Source of the DNA: Planctomycetales bacterium
GTDB taxonomy: Bacteria; Planctomycetota; Planctomycetia; Isosphaerales; Isosphaeraceae
NCBI GenBank assembly: GCA_027451885.1
Contig: DAIDHX010000156.1
Coordinates: 1 to 58,417, forward strand
Reading direction: 5' to 3'
Length of the DNA: 58,417 bases
Shown: piece by piece, positions 43,725 through 53,447 of the stretch
How positions within the stretch are numbered: the first letter of the stretch is position 1
Layout of the letters: each line of letters starts with the position of its first letter
Translations under genes and position numbers: made by a program
The notes under the pieces: generated by a model
The model's input: the letters and a program-made list of their open reading frames with translations, nothing else
Told to the model about the DNA's origin: nothing
Databases searched by the model: none

Positions 43725-45038
43725 ATGCCGCACGGACTGTGGGGATGGACGACGTGGCTCGTCGTCCTGGGTTTTCCGCTCGCCTGGTCGCGAAGGCCGC
43801 GCTGGCGTGACCTGGCGGCAATGCTGCTGGTCGTCAACCTGATCGCCGTGGGCCTCCTGATCTTGCTCGAGCCCGAAAGGCGCACGCCGGCGGGCGCTGG
43901 GGGTCTGCTTTTGCTCGACCTGGGAGCGGCGGCGCTGATCCGCAGGCGTGAGCCCAGGCTCCGCGCGGTTTTACGCACCCGGCCTGCCCTGGCGGGGCTC
44001 GCGCTCGGGGTGACGCTCATCGTGCCGCCGGCCGGGATCGAGCTCGTGTCTCGCGTTCTGAGCGACCGCGGCTGGGTACGCTATCACCGCCCGCTCGAGA
44101 CCGTCTGGCGCGGCAGCGGCGACGACTGGCGAAGGGCGATGATCACCGGGGATGAGAATCGCGAGCCCGATCCCGTGCTGCTCTGGCGCCCGGTCGATCA
44201 CAAACCGTTTTCAAGCCAGCGCTTCAAGAGCCCGCTCGTGAAAGTGCCCAAGCCGCCGGGCGTGCTCCGGGTGATGTGTTACGGCGACTCGCTGACCGAC
44301 GGCCCGCCACGAGACGGCTGGCCGGCCTGGCTGGAACGCGCGCTCGCATTGAGGGCAGGGGAGCGACGCGTCGAGGTCATGAACGCCGGCGTGGTGGGTT
44401 ACTCGTCGCATCAAGGTTTGCTGCGATTCTTGCAGGAGGTTGATGTCTACAGCCCCGACGTGCTCGTGGTCTCCTTTGGCTGGAACGACGTTGCGCAGGC
44501 CGCGGACGTGCCCGACCGCGAATTCCATATCCCTCCCTGGCCGCTGGTCGCACTCGAACGGCGGCTGGTGCGTTATCGTTCTTACCTGGTTCTGATGGAA
44601 TACGTTCGCAAGTTACGGCCCCAGCCCGCCCCGCGCCCGAACGAGCCCAGGCGCCCGCGGGTGTCGGTCGACGACTATCTGGCGAATCTCGAGCGCTTCC
44701 GGGCCGAGGCCGCCAGGCGCAAGATCCCCATCGTGTTCGTGACCCGGCCGCACAAGCTCGATCCGCGGGCGCTTGCCCAGTCTCCGGGCTGGCGCGCGGA
44801 CGTCCCGGGCTACAACGATGCGCTTCGCAAATGGGCGGATGCGAACCATCTGCCGCTCGTCGACGCTCAGGCACACTTCGAGCGCCTCTCGCCCGACCTG
44901 TTCTCCGACGAATGCCACTTCGTCCCCGCCGGCTACCAGGAAATGGGCAAGCTCATCGCCGACGTTCTGACAGCTCGGCCCGGCCTGCTTGCCGAACCCG
45001 CCCTGACCGCGGGTAAGGCAGGGGAAACGCGGAAGTAA
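43725..45038 (+). CDS. Membrane-anchored SGNH/GDSL hydrolase
   Basis: A 437-residue protein. Three or four N-terminal helices (about residues 6-100) are followed by a periplasmic SGNH domain. The catalytic Ser is S189 in CYGDSLTDG (block I), block III is SFGWND (about 250) and the Asp/His pair is D395 and H398 in SDECHFVPAGY (block V). Such enzymes remove or transfer acetyl groups on glycans or hydrolyse esters. It has no MBOAT neighbour, though an AlgI-like one exists at 3765. It marks the return to core-like, high-GC sequence after the island. Confidence 0.88.
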   Translation: MPHGLWGWTTWLVVLGFPLAWSRRPRWRDLAAMLLVVNLIAVGLLILLEPERRTPAGAGGLLLLDLGAAALIRRREPRLRAVLRTRPALAGLALGVTLIVPPAGIELVSRVLSDRGWVRYHRPLETVWRGSGDDWRRAMITGDENREPDPVLLWRPVDHKPFSSQRFKSPLVKVPKPPGVLRVMCYGDSLTDGPPRDGWPAWLERALALRAGERRVEVMNAGVVGYSSHQGLLRFLQEVDVYSPDVLVVSFGWNDVAQAADVPDREFHIPPWPLVALERRLVRYRSYLVLMEYVRKLRPQPAPRPNEPRRPRVSVDDYLANLERFRAEAARRKIPIVFVTRPHKLDPRALAQSPGWRADVPGYNDALRKWADANHLPLVDAQAHFERLSPDLFSDECHFVPAGYQEMGKLIADVLTARPGLLAEPALTAGKAGETRK

Positions 45039-45103
45039 GAGGGGCCGCGGCGCACCCATCTCTCGTCCCCGTTTCCTTCGCGCGCCTGCCGCAAGCGTCT
45101 GGG

Positions 45104-46474
45104 TCAAGCGCTCTCGAACGCAACCCGCCCCAGGATCTCCCACGGGGCGGGTTCATCCTCGAGCGACATGGCGCGTTCCCAGACCTCGCGGGCGCGTGGA
45201 GCGCCCAGCGGTTCGTCCGCCAGGCCGTGGAACTTGGCGGCAAGCTGGGCGTCGGTGAGCGGGTTCTGGTCATGCCCAGGTGGATATGTGCATTCGTCGA
45301 CAATGCGCGTGCCATCGGCGAGCTCGATGGTGATGCGGTTGGGAATGCCCCGGGGATATCCCGCGGTGAGGGCGGGATCCTCGATCACCTTCGTGCGTGC
45401 GACGAGGTCGAGCAGCAGAGGATCGGCGAGCCGCTCGGGGGTGAACTGGCGTGCCGAGATCTCGCCGTCGACGAGCGCGGCGACGGTGCAGTAAGGCAGG
45501 CTATGGTCGGCGGTCTCGCGGGTCTTCGGGTGCCATTTTTCGGGGTCCTTGCCGATGATCTCGACCGCGGTCTTGAAGGTGGCGATCTCGATCGAGCGGA
45601 TGCGTTTGGGATCGTCGATCTGCCTGCGCATTGCGAACGCGGCGGCGATGGCGGACTGGCTGTGATACTCGGCCGGGACGAACTTGATCGAGGTTCTGGG
45701 GAGCATCCAGTCGGCCGCGTCTGGTCCGCCAAGCTGGTGGAGCTCGAAGGGTCCAGAGACCTGCTGCATGAAGCCCATGTCGCCTTCGAAGAGGGGGCGT
45801 GGTCCGGTCATTCCCTCGCGTGCGAGGAGCGCGGCGAAGACGCCGTTCCGCGCGGCGAAGGCGAAGGCGCAGCCCTTCCACATCGAGAGCTCGCCTGCGC
45901 GTGTGAGCCTGAGCGCGGCGGAGGTTGTGCCGGCGATGCCGAGCGCGTTGACGGTTTGCTCATGATCGAGCTCGAGCAGCATTGCCGCGGCGAGAACGCT
46001 CGAGAGTGCGCCATAGGTGGTGTGATCCCAGCCGCGGGCACGGATGCTTTTGGCGTCGCAGAGCCGGCACTGGACCTCGTAGGCCACGGCCGCCGCGGCG
46101 ATGCAGGCCCTGCCGTCGCGTCCCGCGGCTTCCGCCGCTGCGCACACCGCGGCCCAGTTGTCGCTGGGGTGCGCGGGTTCGAGCGAAAGGTAGGTGTCGT
46201 TGCAGTCGAGATAGCGGATATGAACGCCGTTCGCGAACGCGGCCCAGTCGGGCGTGGAGCGGCCGCCGCCGATCAGATGCGCGCTCGGGTCGCCGCCGAA
46301 CCGCGAGGCCGTCCTGCGCGCGATCGTGGGCGCGGGCTCCTCGAGCGCTCCGGCCGCGCAGCCAAGCGCATCGACAAACCTGCGCCTGGCCTCCGCAACC
46401 ACCGCGGCGGGCAGATTCTCGAACCGCGTCCCGAGCGCAAACGAAGCCAGGCGATCGGCAAGCGTCTCCGGCAT
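45104..46474 (-). CDS. MmgE/PrpD family protein
   Basis: A 456-residue protein of the family that includes 2-methylcitrate dehydratase and cis-aconitate decarboxylase. It opens LADRLASFALGTRFENLP, with ARRRFVDALGCAAGA (about 25-40) and the conserved RYLDCNDTYL block (about 86-96) near the active site, then HPSDNWAAVCAAAEA. ATG 46474 follows GAGGAAC. The reaction cannot be fixed: no prpC or prpB neighbour, although a methylisocitrate-lyase-like gene is at 5216. The downstream C-terminal third has the family's GTRIVDECTYPPGHDQNPLT block. Confidence 0.88.
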   Translation of the reverse strand: MPETLADRLASFALGTRFENLPAAVVAEARRRFVDALGCAAGALEEPAPTIARRTASRFGGDPSAHLIGGGRSTPDWAAFANGVHIRYLDCNDTYLSLEPAHPSDNWAAVCAAAEAAGRDGRACIAAAAVAYEVQCRLCDAKSIRARGWDHTTYGALSSVLAAAMLLELDHEQTVNALGIAGTTSAALRLTRAGELSMWKGCAFAFAARNGVFAALLAREGMTGPRPLFEGDMGFMQQVSGPFELHQLGGPDAADWMLPRTSIKFVPAEYHSQSAIAAAFAMRRQIDDPKRIRSIEIATFKTAVEIIGKDPEKWHPKTRETADHSLPYCTVAALVDGEISARQFTPERLADPLLLDLVARTKVIEDPALTAGYPRGIPNRITIELADGTRIVDECTYPPGHDQNPLTDAQLAAKFHGLADEPLGAPRAREVWERAMSLEDEPAPWEILGRVAFESA

Positions 46475-46580
46475 GATGTTCCTCAAAGGTGCACGAGAGG
46501 GATGATGAACCCAGGCCCCGCGAACGGGCTTTGGAACGGCGTCTATCATGCTCCGCCAGGCCAGGCGGAGCAAGGCTCGG

Positions 46581-48536
46581 CTAGTTCCCGGAGATGACTG
46601 CGCCCTCCTTGCGCCGCGACGGCGGCGGGGGCGCCAGCACCGTGTGCTTGCCCGCGGGCTCCGGCGGGTGCTCCGCGCCAATGTGCATCCGCAGGATGCG
46701 CCTGACTTCCAGAATCGCCTCCGGATCCTTCTGCACCCCGTGATCCGACCGGACCATCTTCTCCGAGGCCACGCCGTCGAGATGCGCGCTTTTGTAGGTC
46801 ACCACGCCGTCAGTCCACTGATCAACGCCGCCGGGGCGGTTCGACCCGATGATCGAGTGCATTGCCGCCGGGCCAGGCTTCATCAGCATCATCGCCGACA
46901 GGATGGGCGAGTCAGGCTCGAGCGTTTCGATCGAGGTCGGCAGGCGGCGGAAGCGCTTGGAATCAAACGCGTCCGGGTTGTCCTTGATCAGGCGCACGAG
47001 CAGCTTGTGGATATGATCCGGATCCGCGATCAAGGTGGAGCTCATGCGCCCGACCACCCCGCGCGAGTACACCGAGCCATGATGCGGCGTGGCGAGCATC
47101 ACCACCCGGCTCACGAAGGGCAACGGCTCGTAGAAGAAGTAGGTCCGCAGCTCTTCAAGGACTTCCTTGGGGCCAAGGATCTCGTCAAAGAACGACCGGT
47201 CGGAATAGAGCCGCCAGAGCTGGTCGCCGCTGGAGACCGACATGGACCGCGCCAGCAGCCCGCCCATGCTGTGGCCGAGCAGCACCATGCGGTCGAAGGC
47301 GGGGTCGCGGCCGTCAGGATTGTACATGCGCTTGGCGTCCACGAGCGCCTGCCGCAGTCCCGCGGCGGCGATCGGAATCGGCACGCCCGTGGGATACATG
47401 TAGAGCATGAACTGATACTTCGCCTGGATGACCGGGTCGCGCAGCAGCTCGTTGAGCATGGGAATCCAGGCGAGGGGCGAAGAGACCAGCCCGTGCACCA
47501 TGACGACCGGGATCTTGCCGGGCTCGTAGGGGCGGATGAGCAGGAGATTCGCCCGCTCGAGCGAGGCCTCCGGGCGCAGGAGCCCGCTCCAGCGGTAATG
47601 ATCAAGGTCAGTTCGCGACCACATATAAGCGAGCGGTGTTGTAAGATCGGTCTCAAGCGCCAGGATTGTTTTGCCCCGGCCGACCGTGCGCTGTTGCACG
47701 GGATCGATCAGCTCAAGGGTGCATTCGCGGGCCTGGGTCACGTCGAGATTGGCGTCGCGAAGCCGCGAATTGGGCCGCAGAAACGCGGTCAAGGGAAACG
47801 CCATCTCGGCCGGATGGAACCGCTCCTGCGGCTTCTTCACCCCTTGCTCGACCCGGGTCTCGCGGATGCCGATGAGCGGCACGCCCAGGCCGTATTCATA
47901 GCTGTGCGTGGGCAGGCCGGTGACCTCGAAGTCAGAGGCCAGCTTGATCTTGTGGACGTCGCTCGTCTTCCAGGGGGACTCGGTGAGCACAATCCGCAGC
48001 ACCTGCTCGCGCCCGTGCACCTTGAACGGGATGGCGTCGCCGTTCTGAAGCACGATCTCGCCCTTCGACTCGGCCGCGCGGATCAGGCGGTCGACGCCCG
48101 CGTTGTAGATGTCGCAGGCCAGCCGAAACCGCGGGTCCGAAGGCGCCCGGCCGCCGACCAGATCGGGCTCGAAGAGATAGTCGTGGGCATAGGCCGCGGC
48201 ATCGAGAAAACGGTCGATCGCCTCCGGCTTGCGCTTGCGATCAAGCCGCTTCCCCTCGATCCAGGAAAGCTCCGCGAGCGCATAGACGATCTCGGTCTCC
48301 GCCGACTTCTGCGCCAGCTTCTCCAGCCGCATCAGCACCTTGCCAGGGTCGCGGCGATTCTCGCGATCGAGCTCATACCGCGTGAGCGTCTCCATCGTGC
48401 GCTGGCTCGGCCGGTCGATCCCCGCCAGACTACGCTCAAACGACGACGTCGAGCGGTCGCCGCGGCTTTGCTGGATGGTCACGTCCGACCAACCCACAAG
48501 CGCAGCGGCAAGCACAGTCAACTGAGCCAGCGGCAT
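46581..48536 (-). CDS. Exported alpha/beta hydrolase, lipase-like
   Basis: A 651-residue protein with a signal peptide (about 1-20). The alpha/beta-hydrolase core is in the second half: the oxyanion strand VVMVHGLVSSPLAW (about 345) and the nucleophile elbow GHSMGG with S423. The long N-terminal part (about 30-330) is helical and strand-rich with no named domain. It probably cleaves lipid or ester bonds at the cell envelope. The C-terminus ends with a Pro/Arg-rich tail. The catalytic His is likely in the SDHGVQKDPEAI segment near the end. Confidence 0.85.
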   Translation of the reverse strand: MPLAQLTVLAAALVGWSDVTIQQSRGDRSTSSFERSLAGIDRPSQRTMETLTRYELDRENRRDPGKVLMRLEKLAQKSAETEIVYALAELSWIEGKRLDRKRKPEAIDRFLDAAAYAHDYLFEPDLVGGRAPSDPRFRLACDIYNAGVDRLIRAAESKGEIVLQNGDAIPFKVHGREQVLRIVLTESPWKTSDVHKIKLASDFEVTGLPTHSYEYGLGVPLIGIRETRVEQGVKKPQERFHPAEMAFPLTAFLRPNSRLRDANLDVTQARECTLELIDPVQQRTVGRGKTILALETDLTTPLAYMWSRTDLDHYRWSGLLRPEASLERANLLLIRPYEPGKIPVVMVHGLVSSPLAWIPMLNELLRDPVIQAKYQFMLYMYPTGVPIPIAAAGLRQALVDAKRMYNPDGRDPAFDRMVLLGHSMGGLLARSMSVSSGDQLWRLYSDRSFFDEILGPKEVLEELRTYFFYEPLPFVSRVVMLATPHHGSVYSRGVVGRMSSTLIADPDHIHKLLVRLIKDNPDAFDSKRFRRLPTSIETLEPDSPILSAMMLMKPGPAAMHSIIGSNRPGGVDQWTDGVVTYKSAHLDGVASEKMVRSDHGVQKDPEAILEVRRILRMHIGAEHPPEPAGKHTVLAPPPPSRRKEGAVISGN

Positions 48537-49050
48537 GGCGGGTCACTCCTTTGATCCTGCGCCAGGACGAAGCAACCCCGTCCCAACCGCATCCCAGCGC
48601 GGATCATGACGCGGCGTCCATCCTGGGTCAATCCCGGTCGCGCGAAACCCATGGCTCTGCTCTGGCCGGTCCGCAACCCATCCTACGCATTTCGGTCAAC
48701 ATCGGCGTTTTCCGCCCCGAGCGATCAGCAAAACCGGCGTAATCCAACCACGAAAGCCACCCGCGAAGTGTACATGATTACAGAAACCCCAGACGCAGGA
48801 CCACCCGCCTCACCGTGCTAACTCAGGCCGCTCATGACCCCAGCCCCCCCGGCCGCTTTTGCACTTTTTTACAAAAATCAGCGGATCGTGGTCCTGATGC
48901 AGCCCAGGCATGGCTCCATCACAAAAGGCCGTGACACGCCGGAAGGTCGACTCCAGGCCCAGGCGCCCCGCGCCTTGGAAGGGTTCTGGAAGCCGCGGCG
49001 AACGGCGCACAGAACGGGTCATCGCATCTATACGTGCTAGCGTGCATATA
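48537..49050. other. Gene-free intergenic stretch
   Basis: About 510 bases upstream of the alpha/beta hydrolase, before the end of the next minus-strand gene. Short frames exist but none has a supported start or conserved pattern. Small inverted half-sites GCTAG/CTAGC occur near 49030-49056. Confidence 0.45.
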
Positions 49051-49470
49051 CTAGCGCTTACCGACCTGAAGGGTGCGCGGGCGCGAGAACCGCAGGGGTA
49101 GGAGGATCGCGGCGGGAATGACGATCAGATTGGCCGCCTTGAACCAGGCGGGATAGGGGAGCTCGGAAAGGTTATAGACAAGCGCCACAAGCAAGATCAA
49201 GCCGACGGCGCCGAAGGCAGCTCTGTTGCCGATCCATAGCGCGGTCCATGTTCCCGCGATTGCGGCGCACGCCCACATGGGCACAACAACGGCAAGAACC
49301 CAGGCCGGATACCGGGCCACATGGAGGCACATCTGTTCCATGCTGCCGTCGAAGTCGCCTGGCAGCGGGTGAACCAGGGCGCTGAAGGCCTCAACGCCGA
49401 TCACCCCCACGAGCGCCAGGGCGAATCCCGCAACCAGGCCCGCCAAGGCCCACAAAGCATTCTTGAGCAT
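49051..49470 (-). CDS. Small polytopic membrane protein
   Basis: A 139-residue protein with four predicted helices (about residues 7-27, 52-78, 85-103 and 111-128). Not recognised. ATG 49470 is chosen because the sequence starts MLKNALWALAGLVAG, a natural first helix; the frame is open further upstream without support. It is divergent from the SPFH gene. Residues between helices 1 and 2 are acidic (PGDFDGSMEQM), so that loop likely faces the periplasm. Confidence 0.6.
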   Translation of the reverse strand: MLKNALWALAGLVAGFALALVGVIGVEAFSALVHPLPGDFDGSMEQMCLHVARYPAWVLAVVVPMWACAAIAGTWTALWIGNRAAFGAVGLILLVALVYNLSELPYPAWFKAANLIVIPAAILLPLRFSRPRTLQVGKR

Positions 49471-49648
49471 CTTTACGCACTTTCCACGCGAACCGAGAGA
49501 TCGCCCGAGATCGCAGCCGCACATTTTGCGGTTCCGGCCGGCAAAATCGGCGAACACACTCACGAAACAAAACCCAGGATTTCTGATCACCGCTCCGTTA
49601 CGATAAGCAAGATAGCATTGATCACGCCGCTGTGGGGAGCCCCATGCC

Positions 49649-50608
49649 ATGCTGGGTTTTCGATTTCTCAAGGTGCCGCCGACGACCTATGTGATCCAGT
49701 ATCGCGGGGGCAAGATCGTCCGCCAGGGCGGGGGGCTTGCCTTTCTCTATTTCGCACCCCTGAACACCATCGTGCAGATCCCCGTGGCCAGCACCGACGT
49801 GCCCTTCGTCTTTAACGAGACAACCGCGGACTTCCAGCAAGCGATCATCCAGGGGCAGATCACCTGCCGCGTCGCCGACCCCCAAAAAACCGCGGCGATG
49901 CTCGATTATTCGCTCACGGCGCAAGGGGACTACACTTCGGAGGACCCCACGAAGCTCGGCGAGCGCCTCTCCAACACAGCGCAAGTCATTGCTCATGCGT
50001 TTACGCAACAAAAGGCGTTGGGGGACCTGCTGGTCGGCTCCGCGGGACTATCGGAGGAGATCCTCACCGGCCTGCGGGCTTCGCAGATGGTGCAATCGCT
50101 TGGGGTCGAGATCCTGAGCGTGGTGATACTTTCGATCAAGCCCGCGCCTGAGATGAGCCGGGCCCTCGAGGCCGAAGCTCGCGAGGACCTGCTGCGCAGA
50201 GCCGATCTGGCGATTTCCGCGCGGCGCAACGCCGCCGTCGAGCAGGAGCGCATGATCAAGGAAAACGAGCTGAATACCAGGATCGCCATCGAGCACAAGA
50301 GGGGCGAGGTGCGTGAAACCAGGCTCGCCGCCGACATCGAGATCGAGGAACGCAGGAGCACGCTCGTGGACTCGCAGGTTGCCAACCAGCGCAAGGAAGC
50401 GGAGGCCAGATCGATCGCGCTGCGGGCCGTGCTGGAGCCGATCCAGGGGGTCGACTGGCGGCTCTTGCTGGCGGCCAACGCCGCCCTCGACCCCAGGTTC
50501 CTGGTCGCGCTCGGATTCCAGGAACTGGCCCAGAACGCGGCCAAGATCGGTGAGCTCAACGTCTCGCCCGAGCTCCTCAACACACTGCTCCAGCGCGGGG
50601 AAAAATGA
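49649..50608 (+). CDS. SPFH/Band-7 domain protein
   Basis: A 319-residue stomatin-type protein. The SPFH domain spans about 5-180 (PPTTYVIQYRGGKIVRQGGG, IVQIPVASTDVPFVFNETTADFQQAIIQGQITCRV, a FTQQKALGDLL helix and LGVEILSVVILSIKPAPE). It is followed by a coiled coil rich in Glu/Arg/Ala (about 185-265) and a short end. It has no N-terminal membrane helix, so it should join the membrane peripherally and assemble a ring scaffold. GGGGAG at 49634 supports ATG 49649. Coupled to the next gene by an ATGA overlap. Confidence 0.9.
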   Translation: MLGFRFLKVPPTTYVIQYRGGKIVRQGGGLAFLYFAPLNTIVQIPVASTDVPFVFNETTADFQQAIIQGQITCRVADPQKTAAMLDYSLTAQGDYTSEDPTKLGERLSNTAQVIAHAFTQQKALGDLLVGSAGLSEEILTGLRASQMVQSLGVEILSVVILSIKPAPEMSRALEAEAREDLLRRADLAISARRNAAVEQERMIKENELNTRIAIEHKRGEVRETRLAADIEIEERRSTLVDSQVANQRKEAEARSIALRAVLEPIQGVDWRLLLAANAALDPRFLVALGFQELAQNAAKIGELNVSPELLNTLLQRGEK

Positions 50609-51636
50609 TGTTCGTGCCCTCGCCGATCATCCTCATCCACAGGGATACGCCGCTCGAGAATCTCCTCAGACGCTGGAGCACCCGGGGCCGTGCTCGATTC
50701 GTCATGAACCAGGCGTCCGAGATTGAACGAGCCCGCCTGGAAGGCTTGATCGCCAGAGGCCCGGTCGCGAGCAGAGGCCTCTTCACGGGCAGAGTTCCAC
50801 GCGCAGGCCAGTCCAGCGGGGAGGCGTACGCCGAGCTCGAGGCCGAGGATCTCGTCTATCGCGAGGCCCTGGCTTACCTTCGGCGCGGGCTCGGCAAACT
50901 GGATCGGTTTCAGCTTGTCCATCGCGATTACGTGCCAACCTTCGATTTCGGAGTTTGCCAGGTCGTCGTGGTGCTGGGCCAGGACGGCATGGTGGCGAAC
51001 GTGGCCAAGTACGTCGGACGCGTGCCGATTGTGGGCGTCAATCCCGACCCGAAGCGAATCGACGGCGTCCTGCTCCCATTCCAGGTGCCAGAGGCCCCAC
51101 GCGTGGTGGAACGCGTGCTCCAGGGATGGCACAAAACCCGCGCGGTCACCCTGGCCGAAACCGTGCTCAACGACGGCCAGCGGATGCTGGCATTCAATGA
51201 CTTCTTCATAGGTTGCTCCAGCCACGCCTCCGCCCGCTACACGCTCTCTTACGCGGGGATCACCGAGCCCCAATCGTCGAGCGGGATTCTGGTCTCAACC
51301 GGCGCCGGCTCGAGCGGCTGGCTCTCCTCGGTGTTCAACATGGCGCGTGGCGTGGCGGGCTTTGCAGGCTCGAGCGGCCCGCCGGAATTCCGCATGAAAT
51401 GGGAGGACCAGAAGCTCGTCTGGATCGTGCGCGAGCCCTTCCAAAGCCGGCAATCGCGGACCGCTCTCGTGGCCGGAATGCTCGAACCGGGGCAAGAGCT
51501 GGTCGTGGAGTCGGCCATGCCCGAGCGGGGCGTGATCTTCTCGGACGGGATCGAGCACGACTGCCTGAAGTTCGACAGCGGCACCATTGCGCGGGTTCAG
51601 ATCGCCGATCAACACGCGAACCTGGTCGTGAGCTGA
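50605..51636 (+). CDS. NAD-kinase/diacylglycerol-kinase-fold protein
   Basis: A 343-residue protein. The nucleotide motif reads GQDGMV (G125-Q126-D127-G128) in place of GGDG, and the second site is VSTGAGSSGW (about 230-240), both as in NAD and lipid kinases of the YegS/PpnK clan. It adds FNDFFIGCSSHASARYTL and MPERGVIFSDGIEHD segments. The N-terminal 100 residues are extra. The first Gly of the loop is retained and the second changed, so activity is uncertain. Its start overlaps the SPFH stop, so the two proteins are made together; a membrane-bound kinase scaffold is a plausible role. Confidence 0.8.
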   Translation: MMFVPSPIILIHRDTPLENLLRRWSTRGRARFVMNQASEIERARLEGLIARGPVASRGLFTGRVPRAGQSSGEAYAELEAEDLVYREALAYLRRGLGKLDRFQLVHRDYVPTFDFGVCQVVVVLGQDGMVANVAKYVGRVPIVGVNPDPKRIDGVLLPFQVPEAPRVVERVLQGWHKTRAVTLAETVLNDGQRMLAFNDFFIGCSSHASARYTLSYAGITEPQSSSGILVSTGAGSSGWLSSVFNMARGVAGFAGSSGPPEFRMKWEDQKLVWIVREPFQSRQSRTALVAGMLEPGQELVVESAMPERGVIFSDGIEHDCLKFDSGTIARVQIADQHANLVVS

Positions 51637-51688
51637 GCCGCGATCCCCACTCCCGCGCCAGGGTGCACGGGGCAGATCACACAAGGCC

Positions 51689-52468
51689 TCACGACGCCCG
51701 GGCGGCCGCCGCGTCCACAGCCGTGTCATGCAGGTAGCGCTCGATGATCTCGTCGATCGGGCCGTCCGCCATCAGGCGCCCGCGCTTCAGCCAGATCCCA
51801 CGGGTGCAGAGGTCGCGGAGCGATTCCATCTGGTGCGAGACCAGAACCACGGCGTTCGAGCGGTCGAGCAGGCCGCGGAGCCGCTCCTGGGCCCGTTCCA
51901 GAAACGCGGCGTCCCCCACCCCAAGCGACTCGTCGATGAGCAGGATCTCGGGATCGACCTCGGTCGCGATCGCGAAGGCCAGCCGCAGATACATCCCGCT
52001 CGAATAGTACTTGAGCGGCATGTCGGCAAACTCCCTGAGCCCCGTGAACTCGTGGATCCGATCGACCCGGGCCAGCATCTCACGGCGGCTAAACCCCAGC
52101 ATCGCGCCGTTGAGCAGGATGTTGTCGAAGCCGGAAAGCTCCGGGTTGAACCCCGCTCCCATCTCGATCAGCGGGGCCACCGCGCCATTCACCGCAACCC
52201 GGCCCAGCGTCGGTGGGTAAATCCGCGCCAGCATTCGCAAGAGCGTGCTCTTGCCCGCGCCGTTGCCCCCCACCACGCCGATCCGGTCCCCCTTGGCAAT
52301 CCGCAGCGAAATGTCCCGCAGCGCCCAGAACTCAGACCGCGGCGGCGGGCCCTCCCTGCGCAGCACAAGATCAAGCGCGGCACGCTTCAGCGAATAATGC
52401 TTGTCGGCGTAATTCACAAACCGCAACGACACCGCGTCGAGCTCGACAAGCGCACCCTCCGCCTTCAC
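51689..52468 (-). CDS. ABC transporter ATPase for polysaccharide export (Wzt-like)
   Basis: A 259-residue ATPase. Walker A is GGNGAGKST (about residue 60), the signature region is YSSGMYLRLAFA and Walker B LLIDESLGVGD, with the D-loop next to it and the H-loop VLVSHQME. It begins VELDAVSLRFVNYADKHYSLKR, matching the lipopolysaccharide/teichoic-acid exporter branch. The GTG at 52468 is chosen because the frame beyond it lies over the permease end; ATG 52537 is possible. No C-terminal carbohydrate-binding domain, so it is the short Wzt type. Confidence 0.9.
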   Translation of the reverse strand: MKAEGALVELDAVSLRFVNYADKHYSLKRAALDLVLRREGPPPRSEFWALRDISLRIAKGDRIGVVGGNGAGKSTLLRMLARIYPPTLGRVAVNGAVAPLIEMGAGFNPELSGFDNILLNGAMLGFSRREMLARVDRIHEFTGLREFADMPLKYYSSGMYLRLAFAIATEVDPEILLIDESLGVGDAAFLERAQERLRGLLDRSNAVVLVSHQMESLRDLCTRGIWLKRGRLMADGPIDEIIERYLHDTAVDAAAARAS

Positions 52469-52490
52469 GCTCCTGCCCCGTGGTGCAAAG

Positions 52491-53354
52491 TCAGAGCCGG
52501 AAGACCAGCTTGTCTTCCTGCGATTTGAAGATAACATAGCCAAGCCCCAGGGAAACCACCGCGATCAAGGCGGACGCCGCCAGCAATCCCAGACCAGGCC
52601 ACTCGCCCTCATAGATCACCGCGTGGAACAACTCCACGAAAGGCGCAGCCGGGTTGAGCATGAACCACCGCTGACTCTGCCGCGAAAACTGCTTGATCGG
52701 CAGCAGAATCGGCGTGAGAAAATACCACGCCTGCAAGAACACCGAGACCAGGTGCCCCACGTCGCGAAAGAACGTGTTCACCGTCGCAACAACCAGTGAA
52801 AGCCCCATCACAAAACCAAAAAAAAGCATGATCACAAGTGGAAGCGCAAGGAGCGCAAGCGACGGCCGCGCACCCAGCGGCCACAGCAACAAGAAAAGCG
52901 CACCCTGCGACAGCAAGAACGTCACAAGCGCAACCATCACCCGCGCCAGCGGAAACACCAGCTTCGGCAGGTATATCTTGCGGATCAGCCCCTCGTTCTG
53001 AATGATGCACACCGCACTCTCATTCAGACTCGTGCTCAGGAACATCCACGGAACCATCCCCGCGAACAGGAAAAGTGGGTAATTCTTGACGCCTGAGGCA
53101 ATCTGGGAAAACACGAGCGACAGGGTCGCCATCATGAGCAGCGGGTTCAGCAACGTCCACAGAAAGCCCAGCGCCGAGCGCTGATAACGCACCCGAAGCT
53201 CCTGTGAGACCATGTTTTGCACGACCGGCCAGAAGCGCATGAGCTCGGTTCGGTCGGCACGGATGCGGGCCAGCCACACGCTCGGCTGGCGCGGCCCGGG
53301 CGGCGGTGGAAAGTATTCCGTGTGGGGGACCTTGGGGGTCGTCCTGACGTCCAT
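52491..53354 (-). CDS. ABC-2 permease for polysaccharide export (Wzm-like)
   Basis: A 287-residue permease with six helices. It shows the family start FWPVVQNMVSQELRVRYQRSALGFLWTLLNPLL (33 residues; shown as landmarks VRYQRSALGFLW and LLNPLL) and the NEGLIRKIYLPKLVFPL block before helix 3. It pairs with the ATPase 22 bases downstream to export O-antigen-like or teichoic polysaccharide. ATG 53354 follows GAGAG at a suitable distance; ATG 53405 is an alternative. No glycosyltransferases for the exported chain are adjacent. Confidence 0.9.
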   Translation of the reverse strand: MDVRTTPKVPHTEYFPPPPGPRQPSVWLARIRADRTELMRFWPVVQNMVSQELRVRYQRSALGFLWTLLNPLLMMATLSLVFSQIASGVKNYPLFLFAGMVPWMFLSTSLNESAVCIIQNEGLIRKIYLPKLVFPLARVMVALVTFLLSQGALFLLLWPLGARPSLALLALPLVIMLFFGFVMGLSLVVATVNTFFRDVGHLVSVFLQAWYFLTPILLPIKQFSRQSQRWFMLNPAAPFVELFHAVIYEGEWPGLGLLAASALIAVVSLGLGYVIFKSQEDKLVFRL

Positions 53355-53447
53355 GCCGTCTCTCGTTCCCAATGCGCTGCGCCGTCTCATCCATGGACGG
53401 CCCACCGCGCGGCGGGATCTTACGGAGAACCCGCCATTCGCGGAAGG

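Noticed and set aside
46548-48554. A 668-codon open frame on the plus strand
   Set aside because: Antisense to the alpha/beta hydrolase, which has a clear catalytic elbow and signal peptide.
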